Positions 1 to 5,255 are shown, counted from the first letter of the stretch. The stretch: 5,255 nt of DNA from DASSFZ01 sp035693785 (GCA_035693785.1 DASSFZ010000455.1:1-5255), one strand, 5' to 3'. A program made the numbers and translations. The notes: generated from the letters alone by a model not told the origin.

Positions 1-30
1 CTGAAACAGAATCTATGACGAATATCTACT

Positions 31-603
31 ATGAGTCAGAGCGGCCTTTCTGAAACTCGATCCGGCCCGCCGAAAGCCGCGTTCGTGGCGCTGGGCTTGG
101 TCGTCGTCTTTGTCGGCTTCATCGCCTGGGGCCTGTCCGACACCAACCGGACGCAGCCGATGAGTGGCCTGGCCCCGGACTTCACGCTGACCTTCTTCGA
201 GGGATACGATGGCGGACTTGGGCAGCCGTCCGTCTCGCTGTCCGATCTGCGCGGCAATGTGGTGCTGATCAACTTCTGGGCATCGTGGTGCGTCCCGTGT
301 GAAGAAGAGGCGCCCGACCTGGAGGCGGCGTGGCGCGAGTACAAAGACCGCGGCGTCGTCTTCCTCGGCGTCGACTGGACCGACAACGAAGCCGACGCGC
401 TGGACTATCTCAAGCGCCTCGACATCACTTACGCGAACGGGCCGGACCTCGGCTCGAAGATTTCGCAGCCGCTGTACCGCATTCAAGGCGTGCCGGAGAC
501 GTTTATCATCGATCAGGACGGCAACGTGGTCTTCTTCAAGCCCAGCCCGGTCACGCGCGAGGAGCTGGCTGCCGAATTCGATAAACTACTGGCGGATCAA
601 TAA
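31..603 (+). CDS. ccmG: Membrane-anchored thioredoxin-like protein, CcmG/DsbE type
   Basis: A 190-residue thiol-disulfide oxidoreductase of the TlpA/ResA/CcmG group, expected to act outside the cytoplasmic membrane as a reductant for apocytochrome c cysteines. Seen: a short N-tail with Arg10 and Lys15, one membrane segment at about 16-35 acting as an uncleaved anchor, then a thioredoxin fold with WCVPC at 86-90 (Cys87, Cys90) and the cis-proline in GVPETF (Pro155). The PETF motif resembles CcmG more than ResA, and an acidic WTDNEAD stretch lies in the region between active site and cis-Pro. Length is close to that of known CcmG proteins (about 185). ATG at 31 is the natural start because the anchor follows at once, although no clear Shine-Dalgarno precedes it. 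The stop TAA shares its last base with the next ATG, so translation is probably coupled. Thioredoxin assignment is firm; CcmG rather than ResA rests on PETF and the ccm context. Confidence 0.88.
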   Translation: MSQSGLSETRSGPPKAAFVALGLVVVFVGFIAWGLSDTNRTQPMSGLAPDFTLTFFEGYDGGLGQPSVSLSDLRGNVVLINFWASWCVPCEEEAPDLEAAWREYKDRGVVFLGVDWTDNEADALDYLKRLDITYANGPDLGSKISQPLYRIQGVPETFIIDQDGNVVFFKPSPVTREELAAEFDKLLADQ

Positions 604-1172
604 TGGACATTCTCTCCATTCTCATCGGCGCGGCGCTGGCGGCCCTGCTGGTCATGTTCGTCAGCCGGCCGCTTTGGAAGGCGCGCCGCGCCGCGCAGGC
701 TGAATCGCAACTGGATACGCTGCAGGCGCAGTACGAATCGCTGTTGACGCAGATCCGCGAGCAGGACTTCGATCACGCGACCGGCAAAGTCACCGACGAG
801 GATCACGCCTCGCTGCGCGAGTCGCTCGTCGGCGAGGCAGCCGGCGCGCTGCGACAGATCGACGCGCTGTTTGAAGCGATGCCCGGCGCGAGGGTCGAGA
901 CTCGGGAAGATGAGATCGAGCGCGCTGTCGCGGCGCGCCGCCAGGGCAAATTGGCAGCCACAGCCTCGACCGGGGCTGACCTCGAAGCCGCGATCGAGGC
1001 GCGGCGCAAGCGCAAGCCTGCGCCGGCGACAACCGTCGACGAGGAAATCGAGGCGGCGGTCGCCGCGCGCCGCCAGGCGCTCAGTTGCCCCGCCTGCGGC
1101 AAGCCCATCCAGGCCGGCGACGCGTTCTGCCCCAAGTGCGGTGCGCCGCTCGGCACCCAGGTCGCCCGATGA
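603..1172 (+). CDS. CcmI-like membrane protein with C-terminal zinc ribbon
   Basis: A 189-residue protein. Residues 3-20 form one membrane segment followed by basic residues (Arg22, Lys26, Arg28, Arg29), so the rest should be cytoplasmic. Residues 34-75 are helical and contain DFDHATGKVTDEDHASLRE (about 55-73), matching the start of CcmI proteins (Asp-rich helix, Gly-Lys/Arg turn, acidic/aromatic helix). Three copies of an E-[IL]-E-x-A-[VI]-x-A-R-R motif follow, at about 104-113, 127-135 and 148-157. The C-terminus is a zinc ribbon: Cys162, Cys165, Cys176 and Cys179 as two CPxCG knuckles. Canonical CcmI continues with a second membrane segment and a periplasmic TPR domain; both are absent. 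It starts on the last base of the ccmG stop and ends in an ATGA overlap with the next gene. Inferred role: cytoplasmic-side accessory of cytochrome c maturation. It lacks the LRCXXC of CcmH, so I do not call it CcmH. Confidence 0.82.
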   Translation: MDILSILIGAALAALLVMFVSRPLWKARRAAQAESQLDTLQAQYESLLTQIREQDFDHATGKVTDEDHASLRESLVGEAAGALRQIDALFEAMPGARVETREDEIERAVAARRQGKLAATASTGADLEAAIEARRKRKPAPATTVDEEIEAAVAARRQALSCPACGKPIQAGDAFCPKCGAPLGTQVAR

Positions 1173-3124
1173 GACTCCTTCACCCCGCAGCGCCTCGCCA
1201 AGCCCGGCCTTTCTTAACCACGAAGACACGAAGGCACGAAGGCAACTTGGTGTCTTTGTGCCTTCGTGGTAAGACACTGCCGATGATAGCGATGTGTCTG
1301 ATGTTGGCAGTCATTGTGTCTGGCTGCGCCCTGTCAGCGCCGCCGCCGCCGCGCGGGAGCGCGCCGATCCTCACACCGCTGCCACCGCCCGAGGCCGCGT
1401 TTGAGCTGCCGGCGCGCAGGCCTTCTGTCGCCCAGGGCGCGGCGATCTACGCCGAGAAGTGCGCCGCGTGTCACGGCCCGGGTGGCAAAGGAGACGGCGA
1501 GCGCGCGTCGCAAATCCAGTCCACCTTCGGAGTCGCGCCAGCGGATCTGACATCCGAGCAGATCGTCCGCACGTCGACGGTAGCGGAGTGGTTTGCCCTT
1601 ATCACGGCCGGCCGGCTCGACGAAAACGGCCAGCCGCGTGGGATGCCGGGCTTCAGCGGATCGCTGTCGGCGGACGATCGATGGGACGTGATCGCCTACG
1701 TGTGGTCGCTGGGATCACCCGATTCGACGCTGGCCGAAGGCGAGGCGATCTACGCCGAGCGCTGCGTGCAATGCCACGGCGAAACCGGCAGAGGGGACGG
1801 CCCGCAGGCCGACGGGACCGTGCCCGATCTGTCCGATCTTGCCGTGTATCGCGACACGGCCTTCGGCGCATGGGACAACGCCCTGCAAAGCACGCACGTG
1901 CCATCGTTCAGCGGAAAGCTGAACGGCCTGGAGCGCAGCGCAGTGATCGACTACGTTCGCAGCTTCACGTATGACAGCGCGCCCACCGTCGCCGAGCCGG
2001 AACCGGCCGCGACGCCTGCGCTCGATACCGCCCCCGCCGGCCCCGACGAACCGGGCCTGACTGTCAACGGAACGATCGCCAACGGCACCGGCGGCGTCGA
2101 CACGCCGGCCAACCTTGAAGTGACGTTGTTCCATTTCCCCGGCGGCACAGGCGACACGGTCATCACTCGCACCGTCACCACGGACGAGGCGGGCGCGTTC
2201 ACGGCGTCTTACGCGGACATCGCGCCCGGCGACATCGTCATGGCCAGCCTCACCTACGCCGACGTGACTTATCGCGACGGCCTTGAGTACGACGGGACGA
2301 CGTCGACGGCCGATTTGCAGTTTCGGGTGTTCGAGCCGACTTCGGAAACGGGCGCCATCCGGCTCGAGACGCTGCACGTGATCGCCATGCCCGGAAGCGA
2401 TGCAATCGACGTCAACGAGATTTACGTGATCTCCAATCTCGGCGACCGCGTGCTGGTGAACACGACCGGTGAGCCGGCGCTCCGCTTCGATCTGCCGGAC
2501 GAGGCGAGCGCCGTGCAGTTACTGGACGGCGCGGTGCAGGGCGCGTTCGCCGCATCGCCGGACGGGTTCGATTACTACGAGGCGGTCTCGCCCGGCGAAG
2601 ACACCGCCCGGCTGGTCATCGCCTACCAGTTACCTCTCGGCGCGGCCGATGCGGTCTTCGATCGGACGCTGAGCTACCCGGCACAGTCGGTGAACGTATT
2701 GGTCGCCTCGCAAGACTGGCAAGGCTCGAGCAGCCAGTTGCTCGATCGAGGCCCCCAGGTCATCCAGGGCCAGACCTATCAGCAATTTTCCGGCGGGCCG
2801 ATTGCCGCAGGGCAGACGCTGGCCTTGCGTCTGACGCCGCCGCGCCCCGCTTTCGATCCGAAGCTGGCAGCCGGTATTGCGATTCTGCTCGTCGGCGTGG
2901 CCGTCGTAGGCTACGGTGTGTGGCGCACGCGGGCACAACAGGAACAGCCGAGCCGGGGCGCTCGCCCGGCGCCCAAAGCCAGGCCTGCCGGCCAGGATGC
3001 GCTGATCGACCAGATCGCCGCGCTCGACGATGCCTTCGAGGCCGGCGAGATCCGGGAATCCGAGTATCGCAAGCAGCGCGAAGCACTGAAGGCAAGAGCC
3101 TTGCGCCTGATGCGAGAAGAGTAG
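1169..3124 (+). CDS. Di-haem cytochrome c lipoprotein with beta domain, C-terminal TM and CcmI-like tail
   Basis: A 651-residue protein numbered from ATG 1169, which makes an ATGA overlap with the previous stop. Residues about 39-53 are a lipoprotein signal core ending in VSGC (Cys53 lipidated). A Pro-rich linker leads to two cytochrome c domains: CAACH at 98-102 with Met159 (GMPGF) as probable sixth ligand, and CVQCH at 199-203, where the equivalent place reads HVPSF (His243, Val244). An Ala/Pro-rich linker (about 270-295) precedes a beta-rich region (about 296-555, no family recognised). A membrane helix lies at about 563-585, then a basic linker and a helical hairpin with AFEAGEIRESEYRKQRE near 622-638. 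It should face outward with a cytoplasmic tail and may transfer electrons near the Ccm machinery, which is inference. Start is uncertain: a repeat interrupts the 5' end, and GTG 1250 or ATG 1283 are alternatives; the frame is also open upstream to ATG 1085, but that start lies deep in the previous gene. Confidence 0.85.
   Translation: MRLLHPAAPRQARPFLTTKTRRHEGNLVSLCLRGKTLPMIAMCLMLAVIVSGCALSAPPPPRGSAPILTPLPPPEAAFELPARRPSVAQGAAIYAEKCAACHGPGGKGDGERASQIQSTFGVAPADLTSEQIVRTSTVAEWFALITAGRLDENGQPRGMPGFSGSLSADDRWDVIAYVWSLGSPDSTLAEGEAIYAERCVQCHGETGRGDGPQADGTVPDLSDLAVYRDTAFGAWDNALQSTHVPSFSGKLNGLERSAVIDYVRSFTYDSAPTVAEPEPAATPALDTAPAGPDEPGLTVNGTIANGTGGVDTPANLEVTLFHFPGGTGDTVITRTVTTDEAGAFTASYADIAPGDIVMASLTYADVTYRDGLEYDGTTSTADLQFRVFEPTSETGAIRLETLHVIAMPGSDAIDVNEIYVISNLGDRVLVNTTGEPALRFDLPDEASAVQLLDGAVQGAFAASPDGFDYYEAVSPGEDTARLVIAYQLPLGAADAVFDRTLSYPAQSVNVLVASQDWQGSSSQLLDRGPQVIQGQTYQQFSGGPIAAGQTLALRLTPPRPAFDPKLAAGIAILLVGVAVVGYGVWRTRAQQEQPSRGARPAPKARPAGQDALIDQIAALDDAFEAGEIRESEYRKQREALKARALRLMREE
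1212..1274. repeat. Imperfect palindrome built of octamers, inside the 5' end of the cytochrome gene
   Basis: The left arm holds three tandem octamers, CACGAAGA, CACGAAGG and CACGAAGG (1219-1242), preceded by TCTTAAC. The right arm is the inverse: on the other strand it reads TCTTAC then CACGAAGG, CACAAAGA, CACCAAGT (1245-1274). Two bases separate the arms, so RNA could fold into one long hairpin. It looks like a small mobile or dispersed repeat; similar CACGAAGG-type repeats are, from memory, scattered through many environmental genomes. It lies between the ATGA start at 1169 and the lipoprotein signal core, and keeps the frame open. Confidence 0.85.
1250..1252 (+). promoter_or_regulatory. 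Alternative GTG start with GAAGG upstream, for the cytochrome lipoprotein
   Basis: GTG at 1250 is in frame with the cytochrome gene and has GAAGG (1238-1242) seven bases upstream, both lying inside the palindromic repeat. Starting here gives a compact signal peptide with Arg and Lys in the n-region, a hydrophobic core and VSGC, closer to normal lipoprotein layout than the 52-residue leader from ATG 1169. ATG 1283 would leave no positive charge before the core. The choice among the three cannot be settled from sequence alone. Confidence 0.35.
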
Positions 3125-3134
3125 AGCCAGTCGA

Positions 3135-3186
3135 CGAGTCAGCGAGTCAGCGGAACGGGTGGCCCGAACGCTGACTCGCTGATTCG
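3135..3186. repeat. Octamer-based inverted repeat between the cytochrome gene and ccmA
   Basis: The left arm 3135-3152 has CGAGTCAG twice plus CG. The right arm 3169-3186 is its inverse complement at 17 of 18 places, and the one difference would be a G-U pair in RNA. The 16-base loop contains a further CGGG/CCCG pairing around TGG (3156-3166). There is no T-tract after the stem, so a simple intrinsic terminator is unlikely; an RNA-processing or stability hairpin, or a dispersed repeat, fits better. It fills most of the 80-base gap before ccmA. Confidence 0.85.
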
Positions 3187-3204
3187 CGGATTCACGAGAC
3201 ACCC

Positions 3205-3912
3205 ATGATTCAAGTCTCCGGACTCGTCAAGCAATTCGGCCCGTTCGTCGCGCTGCGCGAGGTGGATTTCCGGGTCGAGCCGGGCGAGTTCGTCTCCTTG
3301 ATGGGACCGAACGGCGCGGGCAAGACGACGCTGCTGCGCATCCTGTCGACGCTGTCACGGCCGACGCGCGGAACGGTGACCATTGCCGGACACACGCTGC
3401 CCAAGGGCGCAGACAAAGCGCGCCGGCATATCGGGTTCCTGTCCCACCAGCCCCTGCTGTACGGCGAGCTGAGCGCCGAAGAGAACCTGCGCTTCTTCGC
3501 CCACCTGTACGACCTGCCGCAGAACGGCGGGCGCATCAACGCGCTGCTCGAACAGGTCGGCCTGGACGACCGGCGGCGCGATCGAGCGCGCACGTTCTCG
3601 CGCGGCATGCAGCAGCGTCTGGCCATCGCCCGCGTGCTGCTGCACGATCCGGGCGTCGTTCTGCTCGACGAGCCGTTCACCGGGTTGGACCCTGACGCGG
3701 CGGACCGGCTGGCCGGGACGCTGCGCGATTTGCACGACGGAAGACGAACCGTCGTGATGACCACGCACGACCTCGATCGCGGCCTGGCGCTGTGCGACCG
3801 GGCGCTGCTCATCGCGCGCGGGCGGCTGGTCTACGTCGCGCGCCGCGACGAGATCGCGGCGTCGAATTTCCGGGAGACGTATAGCAGGGTCACGCGCGGT
3901 GCAGCGGCATGA
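3205..3912 (+). CDS. ccmA: Haem exporter ATP-binding protein CcmA
   Basis: A 235-residue ABC ATPase, slightly longer than E. coli CcmA (about 205). All nucleotide-binding motifs are present: Walker A GPNGAGKTT at 34-42, Q-loop Gln82 in SHQPLLY, signature FSRGMQQR at 131-138, Walker B VVLLDEP at 151-157, D-loop GLD at 160-162 and H-loop His188 in TTHD. The FSRGMQQR signature in place of LSGGQ is usual for CcmA and related small exporters. There is no membrane segment, so it is a cytoplasmic subunit, and the permease CcmB follows. In known System I, CcmAB hydrolyses ATP to release haem-charged CcmE from CcmC. ATG 3205 follows the palindrome and has only a weak purine stretch (GAGA) upstream. 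ABC ATPase is certain; CcmA rests strongly on the adjacent CcmB and CcmC. Confidence 0.95.
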   Translation: MIQVSGLVKQFGPFVALREVDFRVEPGEFVSLMGPNGAGKTTLLRILSTLSRPTRGTVTIAGHTLPKGADKARRHIGFLSHQPLLYGELSAEENLRFFAHLYDLPQNGGRINALLEQVGLDDRRRDRARTFSRGMQQRLAIARVLLHDPGVVLLDEPFTGLDPDAADRLAGTLRDLHDGRRTVVMTTHDLDRGLALCDRALLIARGRLVYVARRDEIAASNFRETYSRVTRGAAA

Positions 3913-3914
3913 TG

Positions 3915-3973
3915 CGCGAAACGTAAAACGTGAAGCGTAAAACGTGATGCGTGATGGCGTGATGACGTGAGTC
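3915..3973. repeat. Heptamer-to-octamer tandem array between ccmA and ccmB
   Basis: Eight consecutive units begin with CG: CGCGAAA, CGTAAAA, CGTGAAG, CGTAAAA, CGTGATG, CGTGATGG, CGTGATGA and CGTGAGTC. The spacing is seven bases for five units and then eight. The array begins three bases after the ccmA stop and ends three bases before the ccmB ATG, so it fills the gap entirely and must also supply the ribosome-binding context of ccmB. It carries an in-frame stop (TGA 3968-3970) that fixes ATG 3977 as the ccmB start. Confidence 0.85.
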
Positions 3974-3976
3974 GGG

Positions 3977-4654
3977 ATGACAGACTACTTTCGCAAAGCA
4001 TGGGCCATCGTCGCCAAGGACCTGACGACGGAGGTCCGCAGCAAGGACATGCTCAGCTCGATGGGCGCGTTCGCTGCCCTGGTGATCTTCGTGTTCGCGT
4101 TCGCGTTCGACCTGCGCGTGGCGCGCGCCGCCGCGATCGTCGCGCCCGGGGTGCTGTGGGTAGTGATCGTGTTTGCGGGGATGCTCGGGCTGAACCGATC
4201 CCTGGCCGCCGAGTTCGACCGGGGCAGCTTCGATGGCCTGCGTCTGGCGCCGATCGACCGCAGCGCGATCTTCGTCGGCAAGGCGTTGGGGAACTTCGTC
4301 TTCATGTCGGCGGTCGAGGCTATCGTCCTGCCCATGCTCGCCGCCGCGCTGAACCTGCCGTTCCTCAAGCCCATGATCCTGGTGGCAATGCTGCTCGGCA
4401 CGATCGGATTCGCGGGAGTCGGCACGCTGCTGGCGACGATGGCGGCCAACACCCGGCTGCGCGACGTGCTGCTGCCGATCCTGATGCTGCCCGTCGCCCT
4501 GCCGGCCATCCTGGCGGCCGTGAGAGTGACGGCCGGCGCGCTCGACGACGCGCCGTTCGAGCTGTGGGGCAATTGGCTGGGGCTGCTGGTCGCGTACGAC
4601 CTGGCGTTAGGCGGGTTGGCGGTGTTGACGTTCGAGTACATCCTGGAAGATTAG
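3977..4654 (+). CDS. ccmB: Haem exporter permease CcmB
   Basis: A 225-residue polytopic membrane protein, the usual CcmB size (E. coli about 220). The N-terminus AWAIVAKDLTTEVRSKD (8-24) is a typical CcmB cytoplasmic start. Six membrane segments can be seen, at about 29-45, 51-71, 100-125, 131-155, 163-185 and 199-219. Between the second and third lies FDRGSFDGLRLAPIDR (80-95), resembling the 'E...GTLEQLLLSP' loop of CcmB and other ABC-2 type permeases, thought to touch the ATPase. It should pair with CcmA from the preceding gene and act with CcmC on haem-CcmE. ATG 3977 is the only likely start since an in-frame stop lies six bases upstream; the Shine-Dalgarno is weak (GGG directly before the ATG), so expression may depend on ribosomes leaving ccmA. 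No broken or missing segment is seen. Confidence 0.93.
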   Translation: MTDYFRKAWAIVAKDLTTEVRSKDMLSSMGAFAALVIFVFAFAFDLRVARAAAIVAPGVLWVVIVFAGMLGLNRSLAAEFDRGSFDGLRLAPIDRSAIFVGKALGNFVFMSAVEAIVLPMLAAALNLPFLKPMILVAMLLGTIGFAGVGTLLATMAANTRLRDVLLPILMLPVALPAILAAVRVTAGALDDAPFELWGNWLGLLVAYDLALGGLAVLTFEYILED

Positions 4655-4681
4655 CGGATGTGAAGCGCGGGGGTATGAGGG

Positions 4682-4687
4682 TATAAT
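4682..4687 (+). promoter_or_regulatory. Possible -10 box of an internal promoter before ccmC
   Basis: TATAAT sits in a short AT-rich patch of an otherwise GC-rich sequence, 25 bases before the ccmC ATG. No convincing -35 hexamer lies 16-18 bases upstream, and the extended -10 TGN is absent, so this is tentative. The patch begins with an octamer duplicated with one change, GGGTATGA GGGTATAA (4671-4686). If active, ccmC and following genes could be transcribed apart from ccmAB. Confidence 0.35.
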
Positions 4688-4700
4688 TATTCTTACTGCA

Positions 4701-4706
4701 AGGAGG
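4701..4706 (+). promoter_or_regulatory. Strong Shine-Dalgarno of ccmC
   Basis: AGGAGG, five bases before ATG 4712, is a full match to the anti-Shine-Dalgarno core. No other gene in the window has one as good, which fits independent initiation of ccmC rather than coupling to ccmB, whose stop is 57 bases upstream. Confidence 0.85.
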
Positions 4707-4711
4707 AGGAC

Positions 4712-5255
4712 ATGGTCAAACGTGACACGCTGAGCGCGCTGTTGATCGGGATCGCCGCGCTGCTCCTGGCCGCGGCGGCCTATTTCGCGTTCACCGTCCC
4801 GACGGCGCAGCGCGAAACCGGCGGCCACGTTCAGCGCATCTTCTACTTCCACGTCGGCATTGCCTGGGTGGCCGGGCTGGCGCTGCTCGTGTCGTTCGTA
4901 GCGAGCATCCTGTACCTGGGGCGCGGCGAGCAGCGCAAGCACGACATCGTCGCGCTCGCATCGGTCGAGATCGGCGTCGTCTTCGGCATCATGGTGGTTC
5001 TCTCCGGCATGCTGTGGGCGCGGCCGGTGTGGAACACGTGGTGGACGTGGGATCCGCGCCTGACGACGACGGCCGTCTCGCTGTTCATTTACGTGGCCTA
5101 CCTGATGCTGCGCGGCGCGATCGACGATCCGCAGCGGCGCGCTCGCTTCGCTGCGGTGTACGCCATTATCGCCTTCGCCAGCGTGACGATCACGTACTTC
5201 GCGACGACGTGGTGGAACACGATCCACCCGAATCTGGCCGAGGGCTGGGCGTTCG
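4712..5255 (+). CDS. ccmC: Haem-handling protein CcmC, incomplete at the window edge
   Basis: The frame is open from ATG 4712 to the last base: 181 residues, no stop. It is the CcmC/CcmF/CcsA haem-handling type. Seen: membrane segment at about 9-28; His47 in FYFHVGIAW, the place of a conserved haem-ligand His in E. coli CcmC (His60); further segments at about 50-70 and 82-102; the tryptophan-rich WWTWDPRLT at 110-118; a segment at about 119-134; another at about 146-166; and WWNTIHP at 167-173 with His172, the place of the second ligand (E. coli His184). These separate CcmC from the much longer CcmF. In known System I it binds haem at the outer face and attaches it to CcmE, after which CcmAB drive release. 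The sixth membrane segment is expected just past the edge; typical length is about 240. CcmD and CcmE often follow, but cannot be seen. Confidence 0.95.
   Translation, partial: MVKRDTLSALLIGIAALLLAAAAYFAFTVPTAQRETGGHVQRIFYFHVGIAWVAGLALLVSFVASILYLGRGEQRKHDIVALASVEIGVVFGIMVVLSGMLWARPVWNTWWTWDPRLTTTAVSLFIYVAYLMLRGAIDDPQRRARFAAVYAIIAFASVTITYFATTWWNTIHPNLAEGWAF

Noticed and set aside
1..53. Possible tail of an upstream gene (frame 1 ends at TGA 16-18; frame 3 ends at TGA 51-53).
   Set aside because: Only 5 or about 16 residues are visible, nothing recognisable, and the frame cannot be chosen. In this cluster an upstream Ccm gene is plausible but not supported.
1085..1168. Longer start for the cytochrome gene at ATG 1085.
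   Set aside because: It would overlap the zinc-ribbon coding region by 88 bases, and the extra residues are Arg-rich shadow sequence of that conserved domain.
1212..1274. Insertion sequence or attachment site.
   Set aside because: No transposase or integrase and no clear flanking target duplication; at most a small non-autonomous repeat.
1715..2377. 220-residue open frame on the minus strand.
   Set aside because: Arg/Gly/Val-rich antisense of the cytochrome gene, with no domain or ribosome site; typical in GC-rich DNA.
3135..3200. Intrinsic transcription terminator.
   Set aside because: The stem is strong but is followed by GCGGATTCACGAG rather than a T-tract, and the operon continues in the same direction.
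3210..3812. 200-residue open frame on the minus strand opposite ccmA.
   Set aside because: Ser/Arg/Pro-rich shadow of a gene with all ABC motifs intact on the plus strand.
3915..3973. CRISPR-like array.
   Set aside because: Units are 7-8 bases with no spacers; it is a simple tandem repeat.
3967..4686. 239-residue plus-strand frame overlapping ccmB in another frame.
   Set aside because: Composition dominated by Arg, Gly and Ala with no membrane segments; the other frame encodes a clear CcmB.
4607..5227. 206-residue open frame on the minus strand opposite ccmC.
   Set aside because: Arg/Asp/His-rich antisense of a well-recognised CcmC.

Overview
The window is one strand of a GC-rich bacterial genome carrying six genes, all on the + strand and all fitting cytochrome c maturation (System I, Ccm). 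In order they are: a membrane-anchored thioredoxin (CcmG-like, 31-603); a CcmI-like membrane protein ending in a zinc ribbon (603-1172); a di-haem cytochrome c lipoprotein with a large C-terminal extension (1169-3124); the ABC ATPase CcmA (3205-3912); the permease CcmB (3977-4654); and the haem-handling protein CcmC (4712 to the edge, incomplete). The CcmI-zinc ribbon fusion, the cytochrome within the ccm cluster and the short-unit repeats between genes suggest Chloroflexota (Anaerolineae-like), perhaps from a metagenome. This is recognition from memory, not a database result, and my confidence is moderate.

Layout: the first two genes overlap by one base (TAATG) and the second and third by four (ATGA), so the left half is tightly coupled. 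Three of the remaining junctions are loosened by short-unit repeats. An octamer palindrome (1212-1274) lies inside the 5' end of the cytochrome gene, a second octamer palindrome (3135-3186) precedes ccmA, and a heptamer-to-octamer tandem array (3915-3973) precedes ccmB. The ccmB-ccmC gap holds a -10-like TATAAT and the best Shine-Dalgarno sequence in the window. No stretch longer than about 110 bases lacks a gene.

How the parts fit: CcmA and CcmB form the ATP-driven complex that, in known System I, works with CcmC to release haem-loaded CcmE. CcmG supplies reductant that keeps the apocytochrome CXXCH cysteines reduced. No CcmE, CcmF, CcmD or canonical CcmH (LRCXXC) is visible here; they may lie outside the window. 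The two unusual proteins are those between ccmG and ccmA. Both are predicted to place a CcmI-like 'acidic-Gly-acidic/aromatic' helical hairpin in the cytoplasm: one joined to three repeated helices and a zinc ribbon, the other at the cytoplasmic tail of an extracytoplasmic di-haem lipoprotein. This pair is the best candidate in the window for a poorly described, lineage-specific Ccm accessory module. The cytochrome is also odd because its second haem lacks the usual Met ligand (Val at that place, preceded by His).
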